From a virus, in the IMG/VR virus record IMGVR_UViG_3300027963_000192, positions 1-33,565 of that record: a stretch of 33,565 bases of DNA; one strand, given 5' to 3'. A program made the translations under genes and the position numbers. The number at the start of each line of letters is the position of its first letter. The stretch's first letter is position 1. Shown here in pieces: positions 23,209-31,565 of the stretch. The notes under the pieces were generated by a model that worked only from the letters and a program-made list of their open reading frames with translations, was not told the DNA's origin and did not search any database.

Positions 23209-25805
23209 TAGATTAGTCCAGCACCCGAAATAACAAATGTATTTGCAGCCACACACAAAACTGTGCTGAGACCAAATTGTGTCAGAGTCCTGTTACCAGT
23301 ACTAGCAGTGCCGGCCAATCTCAAAGTGACGCCAGCTGTGCTTCCATTGATCAGTATGTTAGCAGCCTGATTGTTGAACAAAGTGATACAATCGCCTGCA
23401 CCAAAAACTGAAGCTGGAACAACAATAGAGGTAGTACCAGTGTAGTTTATGTGTCGGCCAGCATCACCAACCACCAAGGTATAGTTGGCAGCGGCACTGG
23501 CTCGAGCCACAATAGTACGCACATTGCCAGCCACATCAAACACGTTACCGGTTGCGCTGACGTTGCCACCTGTGATGTTGCCAGTCAAACTTGCCGTAGT
23601 ACCTGTGTGTGTGGTTGCGTTGACATTGGCACCACCCAGTATATTACCACCGGTGATGTTGCCAGTGGCTGATATTTGGCCAGTTGCGCTGATACCACCA
23701 CCTGTTAAAAGATTGCCACCTGTGACATTACCAGTCAAACTTGCCGTAGTACCTGTATGTGTAGTGGCATTGACATTGGCACCACCCAGGATATTACCAC
23801 CTGTGATGTTGCCGGCTACACTTAGGCCTGCAGCACTGGAGAATGTGGCTATCGCAGTGGGCGTTATAGAATTTACGGCTGTAGTAAATATCTGCACGTC
23901 GGTTGGGCGGCTGGTATCTGTAAAGGCTCCCGAGGCTGTGATGTCTACTCGACCACTTGAAATATTTCCAAACTGTAAAGTTCCGCTACTGAATCCACGG
24001 CCAGTAAACTGAGAAATGGTATCTGCAGACTGGGTCTGTGTTGGCGAGGCTGCAGTGCCTCTGGCAGAACGTCCAGTAAACGCCACGTATTGACTTGTAC
24101 CAAATGCATCTTGTGTGATACGAGTTTGCGTTCCATCTGCTCCTGATATGTGTAGGTCTGTTCCAGTAGTGGTACTGTTGCCAGTGACTGGATAACTCAC
24201 AGTTTGTGGGTTTGCTAAAATATTAATTTCTGAGTCAGGTGTGGCTGTGCCTACGCCAAAAAATCCGGCGGTGCTGACAATGATATTACCAGTAACACTT
24301 ATCTGGCCACCAGTTATGATGTTACCACCGGTAATGTTTGCTGTGGCACTTACAACGGCCACATTACTGATACTGAAACCTTGCCCATCAATATTGGCAG
24401 TCAAGTTTCCACTAAATGATCCGGTTGTGCCTTGAGCACCTGTTGTGCCCTGGGCTCCAATTACTCCTTGTGTACCTTGAGCTCCATTAGTGCCTTGTGT
24501 GCCCTGTGCTCCACTTGTGCCCTGGACGCCTTGAGCTCCTGTAGTTCCCTGGGCTCCCACGGTGCCTTGTGCTCCGGTGATGCCTTGAGCACCTGTAGTT
24601 CCTTGAGCACCTGTAGTGCCTTGAGCACCTGTAGTTCCTTGAGCACCTGTAGTTCCTTGAGCACCTGTTGTGCCTTGAGCACCTGTAGTTCCATTAGTTC
24701 CTTGAGCACCTGTTGTGCCTTGTGTTCCTGCACCTGTAGTTCCTTGAGCACCTGTAGTGCCTTGAGCACCTGTTGTGCCTTGTGTTCCTGCACCTGTAGT
24801 TCCCTGTGCGCCTGCTCCTGTAGTTCCTTGTGTGCCTGTACCAGTTGTGCCTTGAGCACCTGTTGTTCCGGTTGTGCCTTGCGCTCCGTTCGTACCAGTT
24901 GTGCCTTGTGCGCCAGATTCACCACCACCTTCATCGCCGTTGGATCCGTAAATATACAAAGTACTGCTGGTAGGCACGGTAATACCAACGCCTTCGTCAA
25001 CATTCAGCGGTCCATATAACACAGCGTTTACATTTGGTGATACTGTGACATTGGAAGCAATCGTCTCTGGAGTTGCAAACGTACCGTACATGGTCAATGA
25101 TCCCGGGTCAAGTGTCATTGTGTTTGCTTCGCCATTTACTGCAAATAGTATAGATCCATTGGCTGTTGGGATAGCAACATTAGAATTTCCGTTTACAATT
25201 TCGTTGGTGCTTGCAACAACCCCAGTTAATTGACTTCCGTTACCAATAAAGAAACTACCAATGTTGGCCGTAATGTTTCCAGTAGAACTGACAGTTCCCA
25301 GGACGGCAATACCAGTATTTGATATGGTAAGCACATTGGCTGTACCAGCCGAAGTTATGGTTATATCTGAGTTACTATACACTGTAACATTGCTGTTGCC
25401 GGCATGTAGCACATTGGCATAGTAGTTCTGTGTAAATATTAATGCTGTTGTTCCAATCACAATTGGATTGTCAGTGATCAGTTTCCACTGTGTGTCGGCG
25501 TAGATTACGCCTTCGGTAACCATAATAATGGTACCAGCTAGTAGTTCCCCAGTTACATCTGTGTCGCCGCTACGAGTCCAAGTTCCATTTGCGCCAGTGC
25601 CCAGGACAGATACTACATAAACACCATTTTGACTTTGAGTTGTTTGGCCTGTGACCAATACGCGATCGTTGACACTGAGATTTATTCCATCAACATTGTT
25701 GGGAGCTCCGCCCGTTAAAGAGACGTTCGCAACAGTTACCGCCCGTGTTGCCTGTTTATAATCTATGTCGTATATTTGATACGCACGAGGTTTAGTTAGA
25801 GCCAT
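23208..25805 (-). CDS. Tail fibre protein with collagen-like stalk (865 aa)
   Basis: The N-terminus [20 protein letters not shown] is followed by a beta-rich module (about residues 22-125) with [20 protein letters not shown] and [19 protein letters not shown], a design found near baseplate-proximal ends of phage fibres and also inside the neighbouring 1567-aa fibre. Residues about 296-460 are a collagen-like stalk of GAQ and GTT triplets with a few phase breaks. Residues 465-790 hold the [11 protein letters not shown]-type beta repeat plus a non-repetitive domain ([20 protein letters not shown]). The last 75 residues, [20 protein letters not shown] onwards, resemble the small C-terminal domain of several phage fibres. 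The stop overlaps the start of the Gly-rich protein by one base. Confidence 0.87.
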   Translation of the reverse strand: MALTKPRAYQIYDIDYKQATRAVTVANVSLTGGAPNNVDGINLSVNDRVLVTGQTTQSQNGVYVVSVLGTGANGTWTRSGDTDVTGELLAGTIIMVTEGVIYADTQWKLITDNPIVIGTTALIFTQNYYANVLHAGNSNVTVYSNSDITITSAGTANVLTISNTGIAVLGTVSSTGNITANIGSFFIGNGSQLTGVVASTNEIVNGNSNVAIPTANGSILFAVNGEANTMTLDPGSLTMYGTFATPETIASNVTVSPNVNAVLYGPLNVDEGVGITVPTSSTLYIYGSNGDEGGGESGAQGTTGTNGAQGTTGTTGAQGTTGTGTQGTTGAGAQGTTGAGTQGTTGAQGTTGAQGTTGAGTQGTTGAQGTNGTTGAQGTTGAQGTTGAQGTTGAQGTTGAQGTTGAQGITGAQGTVGAQGTTGAQGVQGTSGAQGTQGTNGAQGTQGVIGAQGTTGAQGTTGSFSGNLTANIDGQGFSISNVAVVSATANITGGNIITGGQISVTGNIIVSTAGFFGVGTATPDSEINILANPQTVSYPVTGNSTTTGTDLHISGADGTQTRITQDAFGTSQYVAFTGRSARGTAASPTQTQSADTISQFTGRGFSSGTLQFGNISSGRVDITASGAFTDTSRPTDVQIFTTAVNSITPTAIATFSSAAGLSVAGNITGGNILGGANVNATTHTGTTASLTGNVTGGNLLTGGGISATGQISATGNITGGNILGGANVNATTHTGTTASLTGNITGGNVSATGNVFDVAGNVRTIVARASAAANYTLVVGDAGRHINYTGTTSIVVPASVFGAGDCITLFNNQAANILINGSTAGVTLRLAGTASTGNRTLTQFGLSTVLCVAANTFVISGAGLI
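24424..24920 (-). repeat. Collagen-like 18-base repeat of the 865-aa fibre
   Basis: The 18-base unit CCTTGAGCACCTGTAGTT, encoding GAQGTT in reverse, runs in tandem from 24583 to 24690 with single-base variants, then continues in degenerate form. A 60-base near-repeat at 24711 and 24771 carries a GAGTQ phase break in the Gly-X-Y register. Confidence 0.85.
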
Positions 25806-25825
25806 TTTTTACCTATCTTGTCATA

Positions 25826-25832
25826 TATTTAG
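25826..25832 (-). promoter_or_regulatory. Probable late promoter box (CTAAATA)
   Basis: Minus-strand CTAAATA, one base off the usual ATAAATA, immediately after a terminator and about 20 nt before the 865-aa fibre ATG at 25805. Position and spacing match the other late boxes. Confidence 0.5.
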
Positions 25833-25836
25833 CCAA

Positions 25837-25866
25837 AAAAATAGAACTCCAGGGAGTCCTATTTTT
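25837..25866. terminator. Bidirectional intrinsic terminator between fibre genes
   Basis: AAAAATAG (25837-25844) pairs with CTATTTTT (25859-25866) and ACTC (25846-25849) with GAGT (25854-25857), with one A-C mismatch and a 4-base loop. The A and T runs at the stem ends supply a U tract in either direction. It lies after the stop of the 1567-aa fibre and before a late box, separating two late transcripts. Confidence 0.8.
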
Positions 25867-25883
25867 CTCGTGCCCGTTTGCTA

Positions 25884-28800
25884 TTAGCTTAGGGTTAGTG
25901 CAACACTTCTTGTTGTACCGTCACTACCACGTACCAAGATATTCAACTGAGTATTACTTACCAGCTGGAAGCTCATGGTACTGTTTGTTGACAGTGTTGG
26001 AGCCGCACTATTAACAGTGGTCACCAAGTTACCAGTGATGTTGATCTGTGATGAAGTTGGGCTGGCCGCAACAATCGCATTTCCACTCACGTTGTCAATC
26101 TGGCTTACAGTTACAGTGGTTGTGATCTGTCTTACGTCAATCACGTCACCGTTTGCTGGAGCTTCAGTAAATGTCAGTACACAAGTTGGGTTGGTTCCTG
26201 ACACAGAGTATGCCAGTGTTGGAATCTGTACCACACCGTTAATACTTACAATACAACTGTTGGTTGTTTGTGTGCTTGATAATGTGAAGTTTACAGTTGC
26301 ACCATCACCATTGAACTGTTGATCGCTGATAACAGTAAACTCTGTGGAACCAACTGGGGTCCAAGCATTGTTGTCGTAGATCTCTAAGTTGTTTTGAGTG
26401 GTATTGAAACGAACCATACCAGTGTATGTGCTTGATGGTCGCTGTGCTGTGTTACCAGTTGGTACTACAAAGCTGGTAGTAGCATTCATGGTCAATACAG
26501 AACATGCTACGATTGAGTTACTAGCAATCAACACAGTACTGTCTACAGGATCAACGTAGAAGAATGTGTTGACTGTGACGTTACCCGCAGAGTATATCTG
26601 ACCACCTGTACTCAAGTTACCAGCACTAACATTACCAGTTATACTTGCGTTAGAACTTACATATAAATTAGCACTATTAACATTACCGTTGGCTGCGTTC
26701 AAGCTACCTGAATAAAGTACTACATTTCCAGTGCCTTGAATTCTTACACTTTCACCATAAACATTAGATCCAGTATTTGTAGTCCAGAAACTGATGTGGG
26801 TTGGTGTACTACCGGTTGTCCAATCTGCTGCTGCGTCGAGAGTAATTTGTGCGCTAGGACTGACTGTAAGAGTTGTGCCATTTTCAGATCCTCTACCAGC
26901 AAAAGAAGCCAACCGATTGTTGATCTGCGAAGGAGTGCTGTTGCCTAGTATATAACTACCATTGTATGATCCGCCGCCAACTGCACCAAGTCCAGTACCA
27001 GTGGTGTTGATTTGTACAAAGCATTCTGCATTAGGCACATCGCTTTGAATCAACATAGCAGTATTGCCACCTGTTTGAACAATAAATGCACCAGTTCCAT
27101 CTGGGTGTACGCTGATGTTGCCGTTTGTTATAGCACCAACAATACTTTGTGTTGGAGTTATGGTCAAGTTACCAGAGACAATATTGCCACTGGCACTGAT
27201 TACGCCGTTTGCCGCTAACAAGTTATTGGCAAATGTGGTTGTCACGTTGCTGGCTGCGCCAACTGCAATTACCAAGTTGCCATCTGCTGACGTAATATTG
27301 GCATAACTACCACCGTTGACCAGTTTGGTTATGGCCACGTTGCCCGGGTTGATGTTGCTGATATAGTAACCATCGCCTACAAAGAAGCTACTGGTAACAA
27401 TGTTACCACCAGCACTCACAATGTTTCCAACTGTCACGTTGTTAGCCGTCACGTTACCACTGGCACTTACTACAGTTGCCAATACATTGGCACCCGATAC
27501 ATTACCACCTGTGCTGATTGCGCCACTGTTAAGGACTAGTACAGCATTGGCTTGTACATTTCCGCCTGCGCTAACGTCTGTGGTTACATTTACATTGCCA
27601 CCACTAATTGTGCCAGTTCCGCTAACAACCCCAGAGCCAAATATCACGTTACCGCCTGTGACATTACCAGTTCCACTTACAACACCAGAACCAAATATAA
27701 TGTTGCCGCCAACTACATTTCCTGTTGCTGATATATTGGCTACAGCATTTACGTTTCCACCACTTACATTACCAATAGCAGTTATATAACCACCAGTTGT
27801 GATATTGGTCAGCATATTAATATCGCTGAATACGTTACCGACTATGCTCAAGTTACCAACAAACGCATTTCCTGCAACGCTGAGGAATCCACCTGTAACC
27901 AAATTACCACCAGTGATTGTAGCAGTTGCACTGATCGCGTTGCCAGTCAACAAGTTACCGCCGGCTATGTTTGCCACAGCAACAATAGTGCCTGCTGCAC
28001 TTACATTACCGCCGTAAACATTGCCACTTGCACTGAGTTCTGTTGCACCAACAGCACTTGCAGTTACGTTGCCAGTCAAGCTGATTGTTGTACCAGTTGC
28101 TGATCCAAGAGCTGGAGTAGTGAATTGAGCACTGGTTGATACTTGTAGGTTACCAGATCCATCATACTCTAGGTTGCCAGTATTGATTCTGGTGCTGATT
28201 TCGTTAGCAACGATAGCAATACCGTTACCTTGTATGTATGTACCTTGACCAGAGAACTGTGTGAACACAATGTTGTTTCCAGCTTGTCCCACGTTGCTGA
28301 CGTTGCTGGTTTGTACCCAGCTGGTATTGCCATATACATTACCGTACAAGTTGAACACAAAGTCACCAGCTTCAACTTCTGGCACTTGGTTGTAATCTGC
28401 GGCACGAGTAATAGCTGTTGCATTGGAATAAACATAGATACCGTTGAACACTGCATTGGCTTCTGCCCTGACCAAGATACGTGTGTTGGCTACGTTAATA
28501 GCCACACCGTCAATGTTGGTATATGAACCGGTTGTGGTCAGGGTAGCACCAACACCGTTATTGGCTGGACCGTTGTAGTATGTTATAGTACCGCCGGTGA
28601 TATTTGCCAAGGTGTTGCCGGTAGCAGCACTGGTACTGTCATGGATGTTGAGTCCTTGAGCCACGTCATCTACATACTGCTTGGTTGCCGCATCTTGTGG
28701 CTGTTCTGGATTTGCCAAGTTGTTGATGTATGTGCTACCAACACCAATGTTACCAGTTCCGTTTGTTAGGATGCTGATACCGCTATTAGTGCCAACTGCA

Positions 28801-30587
28801 CTGATTGTTAACGCACTGCCGTCACTGTATAAGAAGTTACTGATCACATTACCAGCTATAACATTGCCGCTTGCGCTGACTTTGGTAACGTATACATTTG
28901 TAGCATTGACATTTGCACCGTTGACATTGGCCACAGCTGATACATTGTTACCAAACACATCGCCAGTTGCACTTACTCGACCGGCAGTTAGAACGTTACC
29001 AATTTGAGCATTGCCTGTTGCGCTGATAAAGCCTTGTGTGGTCAAATTACCAACATTGGCTGTGTTTGTTACTTCGGCAAAGCTACCAACCAATACGTTG
29101 CCGGTTACGTTGCCGCTTGCACTTACTTGACCGCCTGTTAAGATATTGCCAATTTGAGCATTGCCTGTGGCTGATATCAAACCGTTGGTGACCAAATTAC
29201 CAACATTGGCAGTGCCAGTTGCTGATAACGCACCGTTGCTTAATACATTGCCACCAATTACATTGGCACCCACACTTACATTGGTTGTTACGTTTACATT
29301 GTTAGCGTCAACATTGCCGCCGGCACTTACATCGGTTCCAGCGTAGAAATTGCCGCCAAATACATCACCAGTTCCGCTTGCAACACCGGCGCCAAAAAAT
29401 ACATTACCAGCAAATACGTTGCCAGTTCCAGTTACATCACCAGAACCAAATATGACGTTACCACCAGTTATATTTGCAGTAGCAGAAATTGTTGTGGCAT
29501 TTACATTTGCACCGTCTACATTGGCAACAGCGATAATATTACCGCTTGAACTTACATTGCCGTTGATGTTGACACCAGTGTCATAGAATGTGGCTACTAG
29601 GTTACTGCTTGACCCAACAGCGATTGTTAGGTTGGCGTTTGCTGCAGTTGCGTTGGCATAGGTTCCGCCGTTTTGAATCTTGGTCGGAGTACCAATGTTA
29701 CCTGGGTTGATGTTGCTGATATAGTATCCATCACCTACAAAGAAATTGCTGGTAACAATGTTACCAATTGCACTTACAATGTTTCCAACTGTTACATTGT
29801 TGGCAGTTACATTGCCACTGGCACTTACTGCGATTGCAGACACATTGCCACCAGCACTGACAGATCCGCCTGTGTTGATATTGCCACCAGTTACGTTACT
29901 ACTAGCACTTACTACAGTTGCCAATACGTTAGCACCATAAACATTGCCTGCTGTGCTGATGTTGCCACTGTTACGAGCAAGTATAGCATTGCCTTCTACA
30001 TTACCGCCTGCACTTACAGTGTTGGCAGTGAAGATATTTCCGCCGGTTATGTCAACAACGGCAACAATATTACCACCAGCACTTACATTATTGGTTACAT
30101 TTACATTGCCGCCAACATTGACGTTTGCACCAGCACTGACATTGGTTACTGTGTTGATATTGTTGGCCTTAAAGTCTGCATAGCTGTTGATAGCAACGAC
30201 AGTGTTGTCCATAACACCAGAATTGGTGTAGGCCACAGTAAATGTGCTGTTGGCTTCGTTCCAGAACGAAGCAATATTACCAGATGCTGCATTTCCACGT
30301 AGACCGATATAGCCAATGTCCACAGTAGGAGTATTGGCTGTTTGTCCATCCGCTAATACGATTAGGGGATCTTGGATGTTGGTATATGTGGTATCAACCG
30401 CGGTGGTTGTACCAGTCACACTCAAGTTACCTGTGATGGTAAGGTCTGAACCATAAGTGATGTTGTTGGCTAACTTGATTGAAGTTACGCTATGATCTTG
30501 TACTTTAGTATTTGCATTGATACCTAGTTGGGTATTGCCAGCTGATGCATCAGTGATCTGGTTATTTTTTATTCTTGTGACGGCCAC
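25884..30587 (-). CDS. Long tail fibre protein (1567 aa), GTG start
   Basis: Translation starts at GTG with AGGAGA upstream; M-A-V-T-R-I-K-N-N-Q-I-T is a common fibre N-terminus, followed by SIKLANNITYGSDLTITGNL and an IQDPLIVLADGQTANTPTVD module. Most of the protein is the beta repeat (VSASGNVTANNV, VSAGGNVEGN and similar). About residues 650-800 hold an inserted module with PQDAATKQYVDDVAQGLNIH and NAVFNGIYVYSNATAITRAA, typical of long fibres. The C-terminal 200 residues include GMVRFNTTQNNLEIYDNNAW and a DGATVNFTLSSTQTTNSCIV / VLTFTEAPANGDVIDVRQ domain common in marine phage virion proteins. There is no collagen stalk. A late box lies at 30614..30608. Confidence 0.88.
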   Translation of the reverse strand: MAVTRIKNNQITDASAGNTQLGINANTKVQDHSVTSIKLANNITYGSDLTITGNLSVTGTTTAVDTTYTNIQDPLIVLADGQTANTPTVDIGYIGLRGNAASGNIASFWNEANSTFTVAYTNSGVMDNTVVAINSYADFKANNINTVTNVSAGANVNVGGNVNVTNNVSAGGNIVAVVDITGGNIFTANTVSAGGNVEGNAILARNSGNISTAGNVYGANVLATVVSASSNVTGGNINTGGSVSAGGNVSAIAVSASGNVTANNVTVGNIVSAIGNIVTSNFFVGDGYYISNINPGNIGTPTKIQNGGTYANATAANANLTIAVGSSSNLVATFYDTGVNINGNVSSSGNIIAVANVDGANVNATTISATANITGGNVIFGSGDVTGTGNVFAGNVFFGAGVASGTGDVFGGNFYAGTDVSAGGNVDANNVNVTTNVSVGANVIGGNVLSNGALSATGTANVGNLVTNGLISATGNAQIGNILTGGQVSASGNVTGNVLVGSFAEVTNTANVGNLTTQGFISATGNAQIGNVLTAGRVSATGDVFGNNVSAVANVNGANVNATNVYVTKVSASGNVIAGNVISNFLYSDGSALTISAVGTNSGISILTNGTGNIGVGSTYINNLANPEQPQDAATKQYVDDVAQGLNIHDSTSAATGNTLANITGGTITYYNGPANNGVGATLTTTGSYTNIDGVAINVANTRILVRAEANAVFNGIYVYSNATAITRAADYNQVPEVEAGDFVFNLYGNVYGNTSWVQTSNVSNVGQAGNNIVFTQFSGQGTYIQGNGIAIVANEISTRINTGNLEYDGSGNLQVSTSAQFTTPALGSATGTTISLTGNVTASAVGATELSASGNVYGGNVSAAGTIVAVANIAGGNLLTGNAISATATITGGNLVTGGFLSVAGNAFVGNLSIVGNVFSDINMLTNITTGGYITAIGNVSGGNVNAVANISATGNVVGGNIIFGSGVVSGTGNVTGGNVIFGSGVVSGTGTISGGNVNVTTDVSAGGNVQANAVLVLNSGAISTGGNVSGANVLATVVSASGNVTANNVTVGNIVSAGGNIVTSSFFVGDGYYISNINPGNVAITKLVNGGSYANITSADGNLVIAVGAASNVTTTFANNLLAANGVISASGNIVSGNLTITPTQSIVGAITNGNISVHPDGTGAFIVQTGGNTAMLIQSDVPNAECFVQINTTGTGLGAVGGGSYNGSYILGNSTPSQINNRLASFAGRGSENGTTLTVSPSAQITLDAAADWTTGSTPTHISFWTTNTGSNVYGESVRIQGTGNVVLYSGSLNAANGNVNSANLYVSSNASITGNVSAGNLSTGGQIYSAGNVTVNTFFYVDPVDSTVLIASNSIVACSVLTMNATTSFVVPTGNTAQRPSSTYTGMVRFNTTQNNLEIYDNNAWTPVGSTEFTVISDQQFNGDGATVNFTLSSTQTTNSCIVSINGVVQIPTLAYSVSGTNPTCVLTFTEAPANGDVIDVRQITTTVTVSQIDNVSGNAIVAASPTSSQINITGNLVTTVNSAAPTLSTNSTMSFQLVSNTQLNILVRGSDGTTRSVALTLS

Positions 30588-30607
30588 GGTATTCTCCTAT
30601 TATGATG

Positions 30608-30614
30608 TATTTAC
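30608..30614 (-). promoter_or_regulatory. Late promoter box (GTAAATA)
   Basis: Minus-strand GTAAATA, predicted start near 30602, 15 nt before the GTG start of the 1567-aa fibre. AGGAGA lies in the leader. Confidence 0.55.
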
Positions 30615-30672
30615 CAATCGCTGGCAAATCTGGGTTATCTGCTACTATTTTCTTGTGATTCTAAATTCTCAA

Positions 30673-30692
30673 GATCCCGCCGTAGCGGGATC
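30673..30692. terminator. Hairpin after the 234-aa structural gene
   Basis: GATCCCGC (30673-30680) and GCGGGATC (30685-30692) form a perfect GC-rich 8-bp stem with a 4-base loop, about 20 bases after the stop of the 234-aa gene. The flank has only short T runs, so termination would be moderate; the position just before a late promoter supports it. Confidence 0.6.
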
Positions 30693-30713
30693 GTATGGCC
30701 AGTTATGTCACTA

Positions 30714-31418
30714 TTAGGATGTGTAGTTTGTGATCAACCCAAGCACAATATCGCCAGTTGCATTGGTGAATGTTTCAACTTCGGCTCCGGACTTGGGCGT
30801 GGTATTACCGGTGTCAAAGAATGTAGAACTGAACTGTGTGTTGGCTGTGTTCGAGCTGTTGTAATTCCACACATACAAGTTTTCCAATTTTGCTACCGGT
30901 GTCACGTTGGCTGGATTGCCATCGTAGCTGAAAGTAATACTCATGGTGTTGGCTGTCAGTAATGCCGCATTGGCCTGATTGGCCAACAAGCACTGCCCTA
31001 CCAGGTTTACAGTACCAGATCCGGTACCAGCTTGATTGGCTGTGAAAATATCGCCCACTGTGGCTGTAACTGGTGCACCAATTGCGGTAAATGTTGTAGT
31101 TCCTACACTGACAATACGATAACTACTGCCGGCCACAATATTTGCAGCAGTAGTAGCGGCTGTAGATCCAACCAGGTATTTGGTTGCACCTTTTTGACGT
31201 ATGATATAAGCGGCGGTGTTGCCTACGCCGTTGATGTTGGCATCACAGGCCACTACTGGATAGGCAGCTGTTGCAATACCGGCGTTGGCACCACCGACTA
31301 CACCAATAAAGTCTGTAGTGGTCATGCCAGTTGGAATCACAGGCACTTCTAGGTTACCAAAGTCATTGAAACCAATGTCTATGGTGGTTGATTTTTTAAT
31401 TTTTAAAGGACGGCCCAT
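30714..31418 (-). CDS. Small virion structural protein (234 aa)
   Basis: The N-terminus MGRPLKIKKSTTIDIGFNDF leads to a protein of mostly beta strands. Around residues 85-140 it carries a module, NIVAGSSYRIVSVGTTTFTA followed by GDIFTANQAGTGSGTVNLV, that recurs in virion proteins of tailed phages. ISIFSYDG-like strands (MSITFSYDGNPANVT) and an acidic C-terminus with KSGAEVETFTNATGDIVLG follow. It opens the fibre block with AAGGAG before the ATG and a late box farther upstream at 31519..31513. I recall similar proteins next to fibres in marine T4-like phages. It is probably a minor structural or fibre-associated protein; the precise role is unknown. Confidence 0.75.
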   Translation of the reverse strand: MGRPLKIKKSTTIDIGFNDFGNLEVPVIPTGMTTTDFIGVVGGANAGIATAAYPVVACDANINGVGNTAAYIIRQKGATKYLVGSTAATTAANIVAGSSYRIVSVGTTTFTAIGAPVTATVGDIFTANQAGTGSGTVNLVGQCLLANQANAALLTANTMSITFSYDGNPANVTPVAKLENLYVWNYNSSNTANTQFSSTFFDTGNTTPKSGAEVETFTNATGDIVLGLITNYTS

Positions 31419-31512
31419 TTGTTTTCTCCTTAAAGAAGTCCAATGCAGGTTCTATTCTGCTACGCTGTTGGGTTGCCCGTTCAGCATAAAACGCCTGATT
31501 GCGTTGAACAAG

Positions 31513-31519
31513 TATTTAT
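31513..31519 (-). promoter_or_regulatory. T4-type late promoter box (ATAAATA), divergent region
   Basis: Minus-strand ATAAATA in the 147-base gap between divergent genes. The predicted start near 31507 gives a leader of about 90 nt for the 234-aa gene, longer than at the other late genes. Confidence 0.5.
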
Positions 31520-31554
31520 GGTGAAGAAATATTTTGCCGGACCAGTGCCCAGAT

Positions 31555-31560
31555 TAAATA
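31555..31560 (+). promoter_or_regulatory. TAAATA box close to the TPR-glycosyltransferase start
   Basis: Plus-strand TTAAATA ends 5 nt before the ATG at 31566. With T4 late spacing the transcript would start at the A of the ATG. No Shine-Dalgarno is visible in this interval. Confidence 0.35.
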
Positions 31561-31565
31561 TTGCC

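Noticed and set aside
23209-23256. Upstream ATG of the Gly-rich protein
   Set aside because: The extra 16 residues are Cys-rich translation of the fibre 3' end; the TAATG overlap marks a better start.
24583-24798. Short regular repeats that could suggest a CRISPR array
   Set aside because: The 18-base units are contiguous, in frame and without unique spacers; they encode Gly-X-Y.
24432-25019. A plus-strand frame with repeated Ser-Thr-Cys units
   Set aside because: Antisense shadow of the 865-aa fibre stalk; the repeat is the complement of GAQGTT codons.
31443-31565. Upstream starts of the TPR-glycosyltransferase
   Set aside because: The extra residues show no TPR pattern, and the ATG at 31443 has no good ribosome site. 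The start at 31518 remains possible.
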